NCBI GenBank assembly: GCA_902626245.1
Contig: CACOED010000005.1
Location: forward strand, 1 to 32,595
DNA from: an uncultured Pelagibacteraceae bacterium
Lineage (GTDB): Bacteria > Pseudomonadota > Alphaproteobacteria > Pelagibacterales > Pelagibacteraceae
Direction: 5' to 3'
Length of the DNA stretch: 32,595 bases
The position numbers and the translations under genes are program-made. Under the pieces are notes generated by a model that made no database searches, had not been told where the DNA came from, and worked only from the letters and a program-made list of their open reading frames with translations. This document shows, in pieces, positions 1-10,272 of this stretch; position 1 is the stretch's first letter; the number at the start of each line of letters is the position of its first letter.

Positions 1-1
1 T

Positions 2-154
2 CGTCCATGTAATTTATGCCCTCATATGAAAAAAATAACACTACCAAAAGTTTTAGATTGTTTAGAAAATGAGTCAAATGAATTAGTTATGGATAAAGAG
101 ACTATAGAAAAAGCAAGAAAGTCTGTGGAAAGAATGGCAGAGATAGGCAGATAA
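2..154 (+). CDS. nadA: Quinolinate synthase NadA, C-terminal fragment (5' truncated by window edge)
   Basis: Frame 2 reads RPCNLCPHMKKITLPKVLDCLENESNELVMDKETIEKARKSVERMAEIGR*, resembling the NadA C-terminus with its Fe-S cysteine region; lies immediately upstream of nadC. Confidence 0.8.
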   Translation, partial: RPCNLCPHMKKITLPKVLDCLENESNELVMDKETIEKARKSVERMAEIGR

Positions 155-159
155 AATCT

Positions 160-996
160 GTGCCAAAAATAAAATTAAGCAAAAATTTCATTACAAATGT
201 TTGCAAGCTTGCACTTAATGAGGACTTGTATCCATCAGGAGATATTACTTCAAATTTATTAAAAAAAAATACTATAATAAAAGCAAATTTGCTTACAAAT
301 CAGGCAGGTGTAGTAGGTGGATTAGATTTTGTAAAACAGACTTTTAATTTAATTGATAGAACAATTAAAGTTAAAATTAAAAAGAAAGAAGGATCTAAAA
401 TAAAAAAAGGAAATTTAATAGCAATTATTGAAGGTAATATAAAAAATATATTAATTGGTGAAAGAGTCGCTCTAAACTTTTTATCTCATATTTCTGGCAT
501 CGCCACGAAAACGAATTGTTTCGTAAATAAAGTTGGTAAAAAATCAAAAATCTGCTGTACTAGAAAAACTATTCCAAATTTACGGGTTGTCCAAAAGTAT
601 GCTGTTAAACTTGGTGGAGGAGTAAACCACAGATTTAATTTAAGCGATGAATATTTAATTAAAGATAATCATATAGCAGCAAATAAAGACATTAGAGAAA
701 TAATCAAAAGAGCAATTAAATTAAAAAAAAGTAGAAAAATTACAGTAGAGATAGATAATATTAATCAACTAAGAAAAATTGTCGGCTTAAAATTTGACAG
801 AGTTTTATTTGACAATATGAAATTAAAAGATCTTAGAGAGGGTATTAAAATTGCAAAAAAGTATTATGAGACAGAAGCTTCAGGAAATATTACATTAAAG
901 ACGGTAAAAAAAGTTTCTAAAACTGGAGTAGATAGAATTTCTGTTGGATCGATAACTCATAGCGCTCCGTCACTTGATTTTAAATTGGAGATTTAG
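160..996 (+). CDS. nadC: Nicotinate-nucleotide pyrophosphorylase (carboxylating)
   Basis: NadC motifs: EDLYPSGDITS, GERVALNFLSHISGIAT, CCTRKTIPNLRVVQKYAVKLGGGVNHRFNLSD, IKDNHI. GTG start 6 nt after nadA. Confidence 0.95.
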   Translation: MPKIKLSKNFITNVCKLALNEDLYPSGDITSNLLKKNTIIKANLLTNQAGVVGGLDFVKQTFNLIDRTIKVKIKKKEGSKIKKGNLIAIIEGNIKNILIGERVALNFLSHISGIATKTNCFVNKVGKKSKICCTRKTIPNLRVVQKYAVKLGGGVNHRFNLSDEYLIKDNHIAANKDIREIIKRAIKLKKSRKITVEIDNINQLRKIVGLKFDRVLFDNMKLKDLREGIKIAKKYYETEASGNITLKTVKKVSKTGVDRISVGSITHSAPSLDFKLEI

Positions 997-3658
997 AAAT
1001 AATTTTTTTTAATTCGGCTTGTGCAGCAGCAAGTCTTGCAACTGGTACCCTATATGGTGAACAAGAAACATAGTCTAATCCAGTATCTGAACAAAAATAT
1101 ATACTCTTTGGATCACCTCCATGTTCTCCACATATACCTAGCTTTATTTTTTTATTTTGTTTTCTTCCTTTTTCTGAGGCTATTTTGATTAGTTCACCAA
1201 CACCTTCATCTATTGAAATAAAAGGATCAATTTCAAAAACTTTATTTTCAATATAGTCATTCAAAAACTTTCCACTATCATCTCTACTAATTCCAAAAGT
1301 TGTTTGAGTTAAATCATTAGTTCCAAAGCTAAAAAATTCTGCATGTTTTGCAATATCTTTTGCTTTCAACGCGGCTCTAGGTAATTCAATCATAGTTCCA
1401 ACTAAAAATTTAATTTTAATTTTATTTTCATCTTGAACTTTTTTTGCTGTTCTTATCACAAGATCTTTCATAATTTTTATTTCAGCTTCAGTTGAAACTA
1501 AAGGTATCATAATTTCAGGAAATGCAGATTTTATTTTTTTTAATTTTAAATCTGTCAATGCTTCGAATATTGCCCTGCATTGCATTTCGTAAATTTCAGG
1601 AAAAGAAATTCCTAATCTACAACCTCTATGACCTAACATTGGATTTGATTCATGTAGCTCATCAATTCTTGATTGGACTTCCTTGATTGGGACTTTTAAT
1701 TTATTTGATATTTCGGCAATTTCTTTTTGGGTTCTTGGAAGAAATTCGTGTAATGGAGGGTCTAATAATCTTACCGTCACAGGAAGACCGCTCATAATTT
1801 TAAATATTTCAACAAAGTCATTTTTTTGATGTGGTAATAGTTTTTCTAATGCTTTACTTCTATCTTCAGTAGTTTTTGAAAGTATCATTTCTCTTACTGA
1901 CAAAATCCTTTCTTCATCAAAAAACATATGCTCTGTTCTGCACAAGCCAATTCCCTCAGCTCCAAAATCTCTTGCAGTCCTAGTATCCATTGATGTTTCT
2001 GAATTAGTTCTTACATTTAATCTTCTAAAATTATCTGCCCATCTCATTAATTTTGAAAAATCACCTGAGATTTCAGGTTTTATTTTTGGAATTTCGCCCT
2101 GAATAATTCTTCCTGTAGATCCATCTATTGTAATTAAATCACCCTCTTTTATCTCTATAGATTTTGTTTTGAAAATTTTTTTATCATAATTAATATCAAT
2201 TTCACTTGAACCTGAAACACATGGCCTTCCCATTCCTCTTGCAACTACTGCTGCATGACTTGTCATTCCACCTCTTGATGTGAGTATACCTTTGGCTGCG
2301 TGCATTCCATGAATATCCTCTGGTGAAGTTTCTACTCTAACCAAAATTGTATCTTGCATCATTTCATTAAGTCTTTCAGCTTCATCAGATGAAAAAACAA
2401 CTTTTCCACTTGCTGCACCAGGAGAAGCTGGTAAACCATTTGCAATAACATTTATTTGACTCTTTTCATCTAAAGTAGGATGTAAAAGTGAGTCTAAAGA
2501 ATGCGGATCTATTCTTATAATTGCAACTTTTTTGGAAATTAACTTTTCTTTAACCATATCGACTGCAATCTTAACAGCAGATTTAGCAGTTCTTTTTCCA
2601 GATCTTGTTTGTAATATCCAAAGTCTATTTTTTTCAACTGTAAACTCAACATCCTGCATATCTTTGTAATGTTTTTCTAAATTCTTTAAAATTCTATACA
2701 ATTGTTTAAAAACATTAGGCATTGATTCTTGCATTGATATTTCTTTTTTACCGGCTTCAACTCTGGCTTTTTTTGTTATGTATTGAGGAGTTCTTGTGCC
2801 CGCGACTACATCTTCACCTTGAGCATTAATTAAATATTCTCCATAGATATCATTTTTACCGGTTGATGGATTTCTTGTAAAAACAACTCCAGTTGCACAA
2901 TCTTGACCCATGTTTCCAAATACCATTAACTGGATATTTACAGCCGTTCCCCATTCTGAAGGTATTTTATTAAGTTTTCTATAAACCTTGGCTCTTTTAC
3001 TTTGCCAAGACAAAAATACTGCTTCAATTGCCCCTATTAATTGCTGATCAACATCTTGTGGAAATTCCTTTTTAGTTTTTTCTTTCACAACATTCTTAAA
3101 ATCTTCAATTAAACCTTCCCAATCATTTTCATCTAAATCGGTATCTAAAAGTACTCCTTTTGTAAGTTTATAATTTTCAATTAACTCTTCAAAATTATAA
3201 CTTTGAACTCCTAATACGACATTAGCGTACATTTGAATAAATCTCCTATAGCTATCTTTGGCAAATCTTGGGTTAGATGTTTTTTTAGCAAGTGCTTGAA
3301 CAGTTTTATCATTTAGGCCTAAGTTTAATATTGTATCCATCATTCCAGGCATTGAGATTCTGGCTCCTGATCTTACTGAAACTAATAAGGGATTTTTTAA
3401 ATCTCCAAATTTTTTACCTGTTTCTTTTTCAATATTTTTTATTTCAACTTTTATATTTTTTAGTATTTTTGGCCCAATTTTTTTATTATTTTTATAAAAT
3501 AAATCACAAACTTCAGTAGAAATAGTAAATCCTGGAGGAACGGGATAACCAAGTCTTCCCATTTCGGCAAGATTTGCCCCTTTACCTCCTAAAATATTTT
3601 TTGGAAATTTTATTTTTTTTGTATCTTTTGATTGAAAATTAAAAACTAATTTTTTCAT
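980..3658 (-). CDS. ppdK: Pyruvate, phosphate dikinase
   Basis: 892 aa; GGKGANLAEMGRLGYPVPPGFTIST, GILTSRGGMTSHAAVVARGMGRPCVSG (catalytic His), GLCRTEHMFF, GICGEHGGDP. Confidence 0.97.
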   Translation of the reverse strand: MKKLVFNFQSKDTKKIKFPKNILGGKGANLAEMGRLGYPVPPGFTISTEVCDLFYKNNKKIGPKILKNIKVEIKNIEKETGKKFGDLKNPLLVSVRSGARISMPGMMDTILNLGLNDKTVQALAKKTSNPRFAKDSYRRFIQMYANVVLGVQSYNFEELIENYKLTKGVLLDTDLDENDWEGLIEDFKNVVKEKTKKEFPQDVDQQLIGAIEAVFLSWQSKRAKVYRKLNKIPSEWGTAVNIQLMVFGNMGQDCATGVVFTRNPSTGKNDIYGEYLINAQGEDVVAGTRTPQYITKKARVEAGKKEISMQESMPNVFKQLYRILKNLEKHYKDMQDVEFTVEKNRLWILQTRSGKRTAKSAVKIAVDMVKEKLISKKVAIIRIDPHSLDSLLHPTLDEKSQINVIANGLPASPGAASGKVVFSSDEAERLNEMMQDTILVRVETSPEDIHGMHAAKGILTSRGGMTSHAAVVARGMGRPCVSGSSEIDINYDKKIFKTKSIEIKEGDLITIDGSTGRIIQGEIPKIKPEISGDFSKLMRWADNFRRLNVRTNSETSMDTRTARDFGAEGIGLCRTEHMFFDEERILSVREMILSKTTEDRSKALEKLLPHQKNDFVEIFKIMSGLPVTVRLLDPPLHEFLPRTQKEIAEISNKLKVPIKEVQSRIDELHESNPMLGHRGCRLGISFPEIYEMQCRAIFEALTDLKLKKIKSAFPEIMIPLVSTEAEIKIMKDLVIRTAKKVQDENKIKIKFLVGTMIELPRAALKAKDIAKHAEFFSFGTNDLTQTTFGISRDDSGKFLNDYIENKVFEIDPFISIDEGVGELIKIASEKGRKQNKKIKLGICGEHGGDPKSIYFCSDTGLDYVSCSPYRVPVARLAAAQAELKKIISKSPI

Positions 3659-5727
3659 TATAAACTTTCTACTTTGGAAAGATTTAAATAATTATCGAAG
3701 GTTTTGCATAACATTTGTAAAAGTTCTAGCCTATTTTTCTTAATTAAATCATCTTGATCATTTACTATCACATTATCAAAAAAATCATTTAATTCTTTTT
3801 TAGCTAATGATAATATTTTTAATATACCTTCATAGTCACCATCTCTGCTAATATTAGTGAAGTTTTTTCTAATATCATGAATTTTTTTATAAAGTAAATT
3901 TTCAAATTCATTCTTAAAAAGCCCAGGGTCTGCAGATCCAGCTAGATCAATTTTGCTATTTCTTAATTCATTAGAAATAATATTTGATGCTCTTTTATAA
4001 CAAAACATTAAATCTTTACCAATTTCTTTAGAAATATATTTATTTAATATAAGAGTTTTTTTATAAACTTTTAAAATATGATCAATATTAAAGCTTAAAG
4101 TTGAAGTTTCAATAATATCATTTCTAATATTTTTTTCTTTCATAAAATTTTTAAATCTATCATGAAAAAATTCTGAAAGATCTTTTTGTATATTTTTTGA
4201 ATTGAAATTAATATTTTGTTCAGAATAAAGTTGACAACTATAATTAATTAAATCTCTCAATTTTAATTCTTTATTATTTTCTAAAATCATTTTTAACAAT
4301 CCAATTACCAATCTTCTTAATGCGTAAGGATCTTTAGAACTTGAAGGTTTTAACCCTAATCCAAAAAAACCTACCAGTGAGTCTAATTTATCACTTAACG
4401 ACAACGCAATACTGTAAGGTTTTTTTGGAATTATACTTTCAAATCCTGTTGGTAAATAATGTTCACTAACAGCTAAACAAACTTCTTTTTCGAAACCTTG
4501 TACTTCTGCAAAATAACCACCTAGTATACCTTGTAATTCTGGGAATTCCCCAACAAGATCAGATAATAAATCTACTTTACATATCGATGATGCAATTTCT
4601 ATTTTTTCTTTGCTAATTAATAATTCATCTGAAATAAGACTACTTAATTTTCTTACTCTTTGAACTTTGTCATAATAACTTCCTAAGCCTTTAAAGTAAT
4701 TTATATTCTTTAATTTTGATATTTGTTTTACTAAATTTTCAGATTTATTTTTGTTCCAGAAAAATTCTGCATCACTTAACCTTGCATCGACTACTTTTTC
4801 ATTACCAATTTTAACAAATCCTTTTGGATCAAGTGAGTCTGCCACAATAAAAAAACTATTTGTCAAACTTTCGTTTTTATCAAATGTGGGAAAGTACTTT
4901 TGATTATGCTGCATTGTAATAGTTATAATCTCTTTAGGTATACTCAGATATTTTTTATCAAAGGTGCACAAAATTACTTTCGGCTTTTCAACAATATCTG
5001 TCACCTCGTTTAACAAATTTTCATTTATATTTATTTGAAGATTTTTTTTATTCGAAAGATCGATTAATTTTTTTTTAATATATTTTTTTCTTAAGTCATT
5101 GTTAATTATAATATTTTTTTTTTTAAAATAATTAAAATATGAACTAATGCTTTTAAATATTTTTTTTTTTTCTTCAAAGTCTTTATCTAGATAAGTAGAG
5201 TTTGAACTTGATAAATGATAAAATTCAAAATTTAAAGGCTTGTTATCGAATATTGCAAATATTGATTTTAGGGGTCTACCCCAATAAAGATCGTGTTCAC
5301 CCCATTTCATTGATTTTTTCCAAGATAGATTTTCTAAAATTTTTGGAATATTGGTTCTCAAAATATCTTCTAACTTTATCTTTCTTGATGGTTTTTTATA
5401 AAAAAAAAACTCACCTTTATCAGTATTTTTTTTGTAAATATCTTTTTTATTAGCAGAATTTGATTTTAAAAAACCTTCTATTGCTTTATCTGGTGCTTTA
5501 ATATTTGGACCTCTTATTTCTTCTGATTTTTGATATATTTCACTTTTAATTTTTTTTAAGTGTAAAACTAATCTATTTGGTGTTGAAAAAATTTTTGGTT
5601 CTTCGTTGTAGTTTATATTTTCTTTTTTTAAAAAGTTTTTAAAATTTTCAAGTAAATTTTTTCTTGCTGATGATTGTAAATTAGCTGGTATTTCTTCACT
5701 GAATAATTCTAATAAAAATTCAGACAT
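3658..5727 (-). CDS. glyS: Glycyl-tRNA synthetase beta subunit
   Basis: MSEFLLELFSEEIPA N-terminus, MKWGEHDLYWGRPL, DARLSDAEFFWNKN, DPYALRR; directly downstream of glyQ. Confidence 0.96.
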   Translation of the reverse strand: MSEFLLELFSEEIPANLQSSARKNLLENFKNFLKKENINYNEEPKIFSTPNRLVLHLKKIKSEIYQKSEEIRGPNIKAPDKAIEGFLKSNSANKKDIYKKNTDKGEFFFYKKPSRKIKLEDILRTNIPKILENLSWKKSMKWGEHDLYWGRPLKSIFAIFDNKPLNFEFYHLSSSNSTYLDKDFEEKKKIFKSISSYFNYFKKKNIIINNDLRKKYIKKKLIDLSNKKNLQININENLLNEVTDIVEKPKVILCTFDKKYLSIPKEIITITMQHNQKYFPTFDKNESLTNSFFIVADSLDPKGFVKIGNEKVVDARLSDAEFFWNKNKSENLVKQISKLKNINYFKGLGSYYDKVQRVRKLSSLISDELLISKEKIEIASSICKVDLLSDLVGEFPELQGILGGYFAEVQGFEKEVCLAVSEHYLPTGFESIIPKKPYSIALSLSDKLDSLVGFFGLGLKPSSSKDPYALRRLVIGLLKMILENNKELKLRDLINYSCQLYSEQNINFNSKNIQKDLSEFFHDRFKNFMKEKNIRNDIIETSTLSFNIDHILKVYKKTLILNKYISKEIGKDLMFCYKRASNIISNELRNSKIDLAGSADPGLFKNEFENLLYKKIHDIRKNFTNISRDGDYEGILKILSLAKKELNDFFDNVIVNDQDDLIKKNRLELLQMLCKTFDNYLNLSKVESL

Positions 5728-5729
5728 TT

Positions 5730-6611
5730 TTATTTTTGACTTTCAAGCCAAACTTGACCAACGGCTTTTACTAAATCTCTTATCCTTGCTATATATTCAG
5801 CTCTTTGCGCTACACTAATAACTTTTCTGGCATCTAATATATTAAAAACGTGGCTAGCTTTCAAACATTGATCATAAGCTGGTAAAGATATTTTTTTTTC
5901 AATTAAAGATTTAGATTCTTTTTCAATCATATCAAAAATTTTAAATAAATCATCTGTATTAGCTAATTCAAAATTATATTTTGAAAATTCTTTTTCAGAT
6001 TGATAAAAAACATCTCGATATAAAATTCCATCATTATTCCATTCTAAATCAAAAACATTTTTTTTTGCTTGAGTAAACATGCAAAGTCTTTCTAATCCAT
6101 ATGTCAATTCAACAGAAATAGGATTACATTCTATTCCAGCCATTTGCTGAAAATAAGTAAATTGAGTTACTTCCATGCCATCACACCAAACCTCCCATCC
6201 AAGTCCAGCCGCTCCTAATGTTGGACTTTCCCAATCATCTTCAACAAATCTTATATCATGCTCTTTATGTTTAATGCCAATTGCCAAAAGACTATTTAAA
6301 TAAAGACTTTTTATATTTTTTGGAGATGGTTTAATTAGCACTTGAAATTGATAATAATGTTGTAATCTATTTGGATTTTCTCCATATCTTCCATCCGTTG
6401 GTCTTCTTGACGGCTGAACATAGGCTGCTCTCCATGGTTTGCTACCTAAAGATCTAAGCGTTGTCGCAGGGTGAAATGTTCCTGCTCCAACCTCTAAATC
6501 ATATGGTTGTAAAATTACACATCCATGTTTACTCCAATATTTTTGTAAGCTCAAAATAGTATCTTGAAATGACTGAAATTTAAGTTTTTTATTTTTTTTT
6601 TTAGAAACCAT
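5730..6611 (-). CDS. glyQ: Glycyl-tRNA synthetase alpha subunit
   Basis: [75 protein letters not shown]. Confidence 0.97.
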   Translation of the reverse strand: MVSKKKNKKLKFQSFQDTILSLQKYWSKHGCVILQPYDLEVGAGTFHPATTLRSLGSKPWRAAYVQPSRRPTDGRYGENPNRLQHYYQFQVLIKPSPKNIKSLYLNSLLAIGIKHKEHDIRFVEDDWESPTLGAAGLGWEVWCDGMEVTQFTYFQQMAGIECNPISVELTYGLERLCMFTQAKKNVFDLEWNNDGILYRDVFYQSEKEFSKYNFELANTDDLFKIFDMIEKESKSLIEKKISLPAYDQCLKASHVFNILDARKVISVAQRAEYIARIRDLVKAVGQVWLESQK

Positions 6612-7407
6612 ACCTTTGCCAGATAGATCTTTCTTCTAAAATACTAATTGCTTGTTCTGTATGATTTTCTGAAGATAATTTTCTAGCAAGCCAGCCTTTT
6701 GCTTTCTCAAATTTTTTAATAACTATTTTTTCACCAAACTTTTCTCTCAAAATTTGATCCGCATTTCCTATTCCATCTACTAATCCTAGTTCTTTAGCTT
6801 TCCTACCTGACCAAAATTCTCCTGAGAACAATTCTATTCCACTATCTTTTTTTAATTTTGAAGATCTACTTTTTTCTACAACATCAATAAAATCTTTATG
6901 AAGATCTAGCTGAATAGTTTTTAATCTTTCAATATCTTCTTTTTTTTCATCCATGAAAGGATCTAAGGTGCTTTTATTTTTGCCAGCAGTATAAACTCTT
7001 CTTTGAACTCCTATTTTATTTATTAAATCTTTAAAACCAAAAGATGAGTAAATCACTCCTATTGATCCTACTATTGAACTTTGATTTGCATAAATCTCAT
7101 CTCCTGCACAAGCAATCAAATATCCACCCGATGCAGCTACGTCTTCTGCAAAAATAATAACTTTTTTGTTATTTTTTTTTGCTTGTGATCTAATAAAATC
7201 GTGTATCAGATGTGATTGAACAGGAGAACCTCCTGGTGAGTTAATAGAAATAGCTACGGCAGGTGATTTTTTGATAGAAAAAGCTTTTTTTATTATTTCT
7301 TCTTGTCCTGCAAAATCAATTCCTTGTTTAAATTTTCCAACATTACCTATAACGCCGCTTAATTTGATATGAGGTATTATTTTTTTTTTTTTAAAAATTG
7401 ATAACAT
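6601..7407 (-). CDS. Peptidase S49 family protein (SppA/SohB-like)
   Basis: [44 protein letters not shown] (serine region), [20 protein letters not shown]. Confidence 0.9.
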   Translation of the reverse strand: MLSIFKKKKIIPHIKLSGVIGNVGKFKQGIDFAGQEEIIKKAFSIKKSPAVAISINSPGGSPVQSHLIHDFIRSQAKKNNKKVIIFAEDVAASGGYLIACAGDEIYANQSSIVGSIGVIYSSFGFKDLINKIGVQRRVYTAGKNKSTLDPFMDEKKEDIERLKTIQLDLHKDFIDVVEKSRSSKLKKDSGIELFSGEFWSGRKAKELGLVDGIGNADQILREKFGEKIVIKKFEKAKGWLARKLSSENHTEQAISILEERSIWQRYGF

Positions 7408-7446
7408 TCTTATGCTTATAAAATTTTTTGTTTAATATAAAGTCTA

Positions 7447-7474
7447 CTTATAGTTGAAGTTTTAGGTGCGTCAA
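7447..7474 (-). promoter_or_regulatory. Candidate sigma70-type promoter for the S49 peptidase/glyQS run
   Basis: Minus strand TTGACG (7474-7469), 16-nt spacer, TATAAG (7452-7447), about 40 nt upstream of the start at 7407. Confidence 0.45.
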
Positions 7475-7485
7475 TTGATAAGTAT

Positions 7486-7491
7486 TATAAT
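7486..7491 (+). promoter_or_regulatory. Candidate -10 box for the ispB-like gene
   Basis: Perfect TATAAT about 25 nt upstream of the ATG at 7517; no good -35 seen. Confidence 0.4.
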
Positions 7492-7516
7492 GCGTTAATT
7501 ATACTAGTTTAACTGG

Positions 7517-8530
7517 ATGGGCACAGTTGTTCAGTTAAAAAATCGAATAAATAATTCATATTCAGAACTCAAAAATTCAGTTGAGGAAAAATTAGTATTA
7601 GTTGAAGAAAAAATTAAATTAAAATTGTCTAGCAATGTAAGTCTTGTTGATGAAATGACAAATTATCATTTAAGAACTGGTGGAAAAAGACTTAGGGCGC
7701 TTCTCACATTAGGAGCAGCTAAAATTTGTGGATATTCAAGAGGTGGAAGAGATATAAATCTAGCAGCATGTGTTGAATTAATTCACGCTGCTACACTAAT
7801 GCATGATGATGTCATAGATAATAGCAAAATTAGAAGAGGAAAAAAAACTTTAAATAGTATTTGGGGAAATCAATCATCAATTCTAGTTGGTGATTATTTG
7901 TTAAGTAGATGTTTTGAAATGATGGTAGAGGATGGAAACTTAGAAATATTAAAACTTCTATCATCTACATCTGCTGAGATTTCACAGGGTGAAGTCTTAC
8001 AACTACAACATAAAGGTGAAATAGATATGCTTGAAGAAACTTACTTAAAAATAATTTCAGCAAAAACTGCTTCTCTTTTTGCAGCAGCAACAAAAGTTGG
8101 TTCTATTTTAGCTAATAAAAAAAGTAAAATAAAAGAAGCGTTAGAGTTTTACGGAAAAAACCTTGGACTTACTTTTCAAATAGCTGATGATACTTTAGAT
8201 TACAATTCAGAACTTAAATTCTTTGGAAAAAAAATAGGTAACGATTTTTATGAAGGAAAAGTTACCTTGCCAATAATTCTTCTCTATCAAAAAGCCAACG
8301 TGAGTGAAAAAGTTGAACTAAAAAAATTATTTGAAAAAAATGATAGAAATGAAGAAGAATTTAAAAAAGTTTTACTGATGATAAAAAATTATAATATAAT
8401 TTCAAGTTGTTATACAAAAGCTGAATATTTTATAAACCTTGCCTCAAATTCTTTAAGTATCTTTGAAGAATCTAAAGAGAAAGATATTCTAAAGAATCTT
8501 ACTTCATTTAGTTTAGAAAGATCTTATTAA
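7517..8530 (+). CDS. ispB: Polyprenyl diphosphate synthase (octaprenyl/decaprenyl type, quinone side chain)
   Basis: GGKRLRALL, HAATLMHDDVIDNSKIRRG (first Asp-rich motif), GLTFQIADDTLDY (second Asp-rich motif). Confidence 0.88.
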   Translation: MGTVVQLKNRINNSYSELKNSVEEKLVLVEEKIKLKLSSNVSLVDEMTNYHLRTGGKRLRALLTLGAAKICGYSRGGRDINLAACVELIHAATLMHDDVIDNSKIRRGKKTLNSIWGNQSSILVGDYLLSRCFEMMVEDGNLEILKLLSSTSAEISQGEVLQLQHKGEIDMLEETYLKIISAKTASLFAAATKVGSILANKKSKIKEALEFYGKNLGLTFQIADDTLDYNSELKFFGKKIGNDFYEGKVTLPIILLYQKANVSEKVELKKLFEKNDRNEEEFKKVLLMIKNYNIISSCYTKAEYFINLASNSLSIFEESKEKDILKNLTSFSLERSY

Positions 8531-9153
8531 GGACTTAAAAGATTTTTTTCCCACTTATGATTATCTTTTCTACTATAACAAAGTCTTTCATGAATTCTAT
8601 TTTTTCCATCAAGCCAAAATTCAATTTCAAAAGGTTTCAAATTCCATCCTGACCAATGTTTGGGTCTTGGTATATTTTTTTCATTTGGATATTTTTTTTT
8701 AAATTCTTCGATTGATTTTAATAATTCATCTCTAGATTTTAAAATACTACTTTGCTTAGATGCCCATGCTCCTATTCTACTTCCATAAGATCTACTATTA
8801 TAATAGTTATCAGCATCTAAATCAGAAACATTTGATAATATTCCAGTAATCCTCACCTGCCTAAGTAATGATTTCCAATGAAAACACATCGAGGCTTTTT
8901 GATTTAATTTTATCTCTTTACTTTTTCGACTATTCAAATTTGTATAAAAAACAAATCCTTTTTCATTAAAACCTTTAAGCAAAACCATTCTTACAGAAGG
9001 GGTTTCATTTTTTCCTACTGTTGCTAAAGCTAAAGCATTTGGGTCATTAATTTCAGTTTTTTTTGCTTCGTTAAACCATTCTGCAAACAAATCTACTGGA
9101 TTATCCAAATCCTTAAAGCATAAATCTATACCTATTGAGTTTTTTTGATTCAT
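8527..9153 (-). CDS. pdxH: Pyridoxamine 5'-phosphate oxidase
   Basis: [86 protein letters not shown]. Confidence 0.95.
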   Translation of the reverse strand: MNQKNSIGIDLCFKDLDNPVDLFAEWFNEAKKTEINDPNALALATVGKNETPSVRMVLLKGFNEKGFVFYTNLNSRKSKEIKLNQKASMCFHWKSLLRQVRITGILSNVSDLDADNYYNSRSYGSRIGAWASKQSSILKSRDELLKSIEEFKKKYPNEKNIPRPKHWSGWNLKPFEIEFWLDGKNRIHERLCYSRKDNHKWEKNLLSP

Positions 9154-9186
9154 AATTTCAACAAAATAACTTATATAATATATTTA

Positions 9187-10272
9187 ATGTCATTTAATAC
9201 TTTTGGAAAGATATTTCGTTTTACCACTTGGGGTGAGTCTCATGGACCTGCTATAGGATGTATAGTTGATGGCTGCCCTCCTAATATAAAAATAAGTGAA
9301 AAAGACATACAATTTGAACTTAATAAGAGAAAACCTGGACAGTCAAAATTTACAACTCAAAGAAAAGAGGATGATAAAGTAAATATTTTATCGGGAGTCT
9401 TCGAGGGAAAAACAACAGGCACTCCGATCTCAATGATAATTTACAATAAAGATACAAGATCAAGAGATTATGAAACAATAAAAAATAAATTTAGACCTGG
9501 TCATGCTGACTATACATATTTTAAAAAATATGGAATAAGAGATTACAGAGGTGGTGGAAGACAATCTGCTAGAGAAACTGCTTCAAGAGTTGCGGCTGGT
9601 GCGATTGCAAAAAAAGTCTTAAATAACAAATTAGGAAGTAAATATAAAGTTGTTGGTGCTGTGACGCAGTTAGGAATTCTTGGCTGTGAAACTAATAAAT
9701 GGGATGAAAAATTTATTTCTAAAAATCCTTTTTTCTGTCCAGATAAATCAATTATAAAACTTTGGGAAAAATATTTATTAGGTATTAGAAAGTCAGGTTC
9801 TTCATGTGGAGCAATTATTGAAGTTAGAGCAAAAGGTATTCCAATTGGACTAGGGGCTCCAATTTATTCCAAATTAGATATGGATTTAGCTGCGGCTATG
9901 ATGAGTATTAATGCGGTTAAAGGTGTAAATATTGGATCTGGTATGAATTCTGCCCAACTTAATGGAGAACAAAATTCTGATGAAATTATACGAAAAGGTA
10001 AAAAAACTAATTTTAAATCAAATAATGCAGGAGGAATTCTTGGTGGAATTTCTTCTGGACAAGATATAATTGTTTCATTTGCTGTTAAACCAACCTCTTC
10101 TATTCTTTCTCCAAGAAAAACAATTGATAAATTTGGAAAAAATACATCTATTTCTGTTAGAGGAAGACATGATCCATGTGTTGGTATAAGGGCTGTTCCA
10201 ATAGGAGAGGCAATGGTGCACTGCGTAATATTGGATCACTACTTAATGAATATTGCGCAGTGCAAAAGTTAA
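9187..10272 (+). CDS. aroC: Chorismate synthase (start reassigned to the internal ATG at 9187)
   Basis: [71 protein letters not shown]. The ORF track start at 9145 overlaps pdxH; conserved homology begins at MSFNTFG. Confidence 0.96.
   Translation: MSFNTFGKIFRFTTWGESHGPAIGCIVDGCPPNIKISEKDIQFELNKRKPGQSKFTTQRKEDDKVNILSGVFEGKTTGTPISMIIYNKDTRSRDYETIKNKFRPGHADYTYFKKYGIRDYRGGGRQSARETASRVAAGAIAKKVLNNKLGSKYKVVGAVTQLGILGCETNKWDEKFISKNPFFCPDKSIIKLWEKYLLGIRKSGSSCGAIIEVRAKGIPIGLGAPIYSKLDMDLAAAMMSINAVKGVNIGSGMNSAQLNGEQNSDEIIRKGKKTNFKSNNAGGILGGISSGQDIIVSFAVKPTSSILSPRKTIDKFGKNTSISVRGRHDPCVGIRAVPIGEAMVHCVILDHYLMNIAQCKS

Noticed and set aside
3292-3519. 75-aa hydrophobic plus-strand ORF
   Set aside because: Leu/Phe-rich because it is antisense to Lys/Asn-rich ppdK sequence.
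5202-5453. 83-aa plus-strand ORF antisense to glyS
   Set aside because: Shadow ORF in AT-rich sequence.
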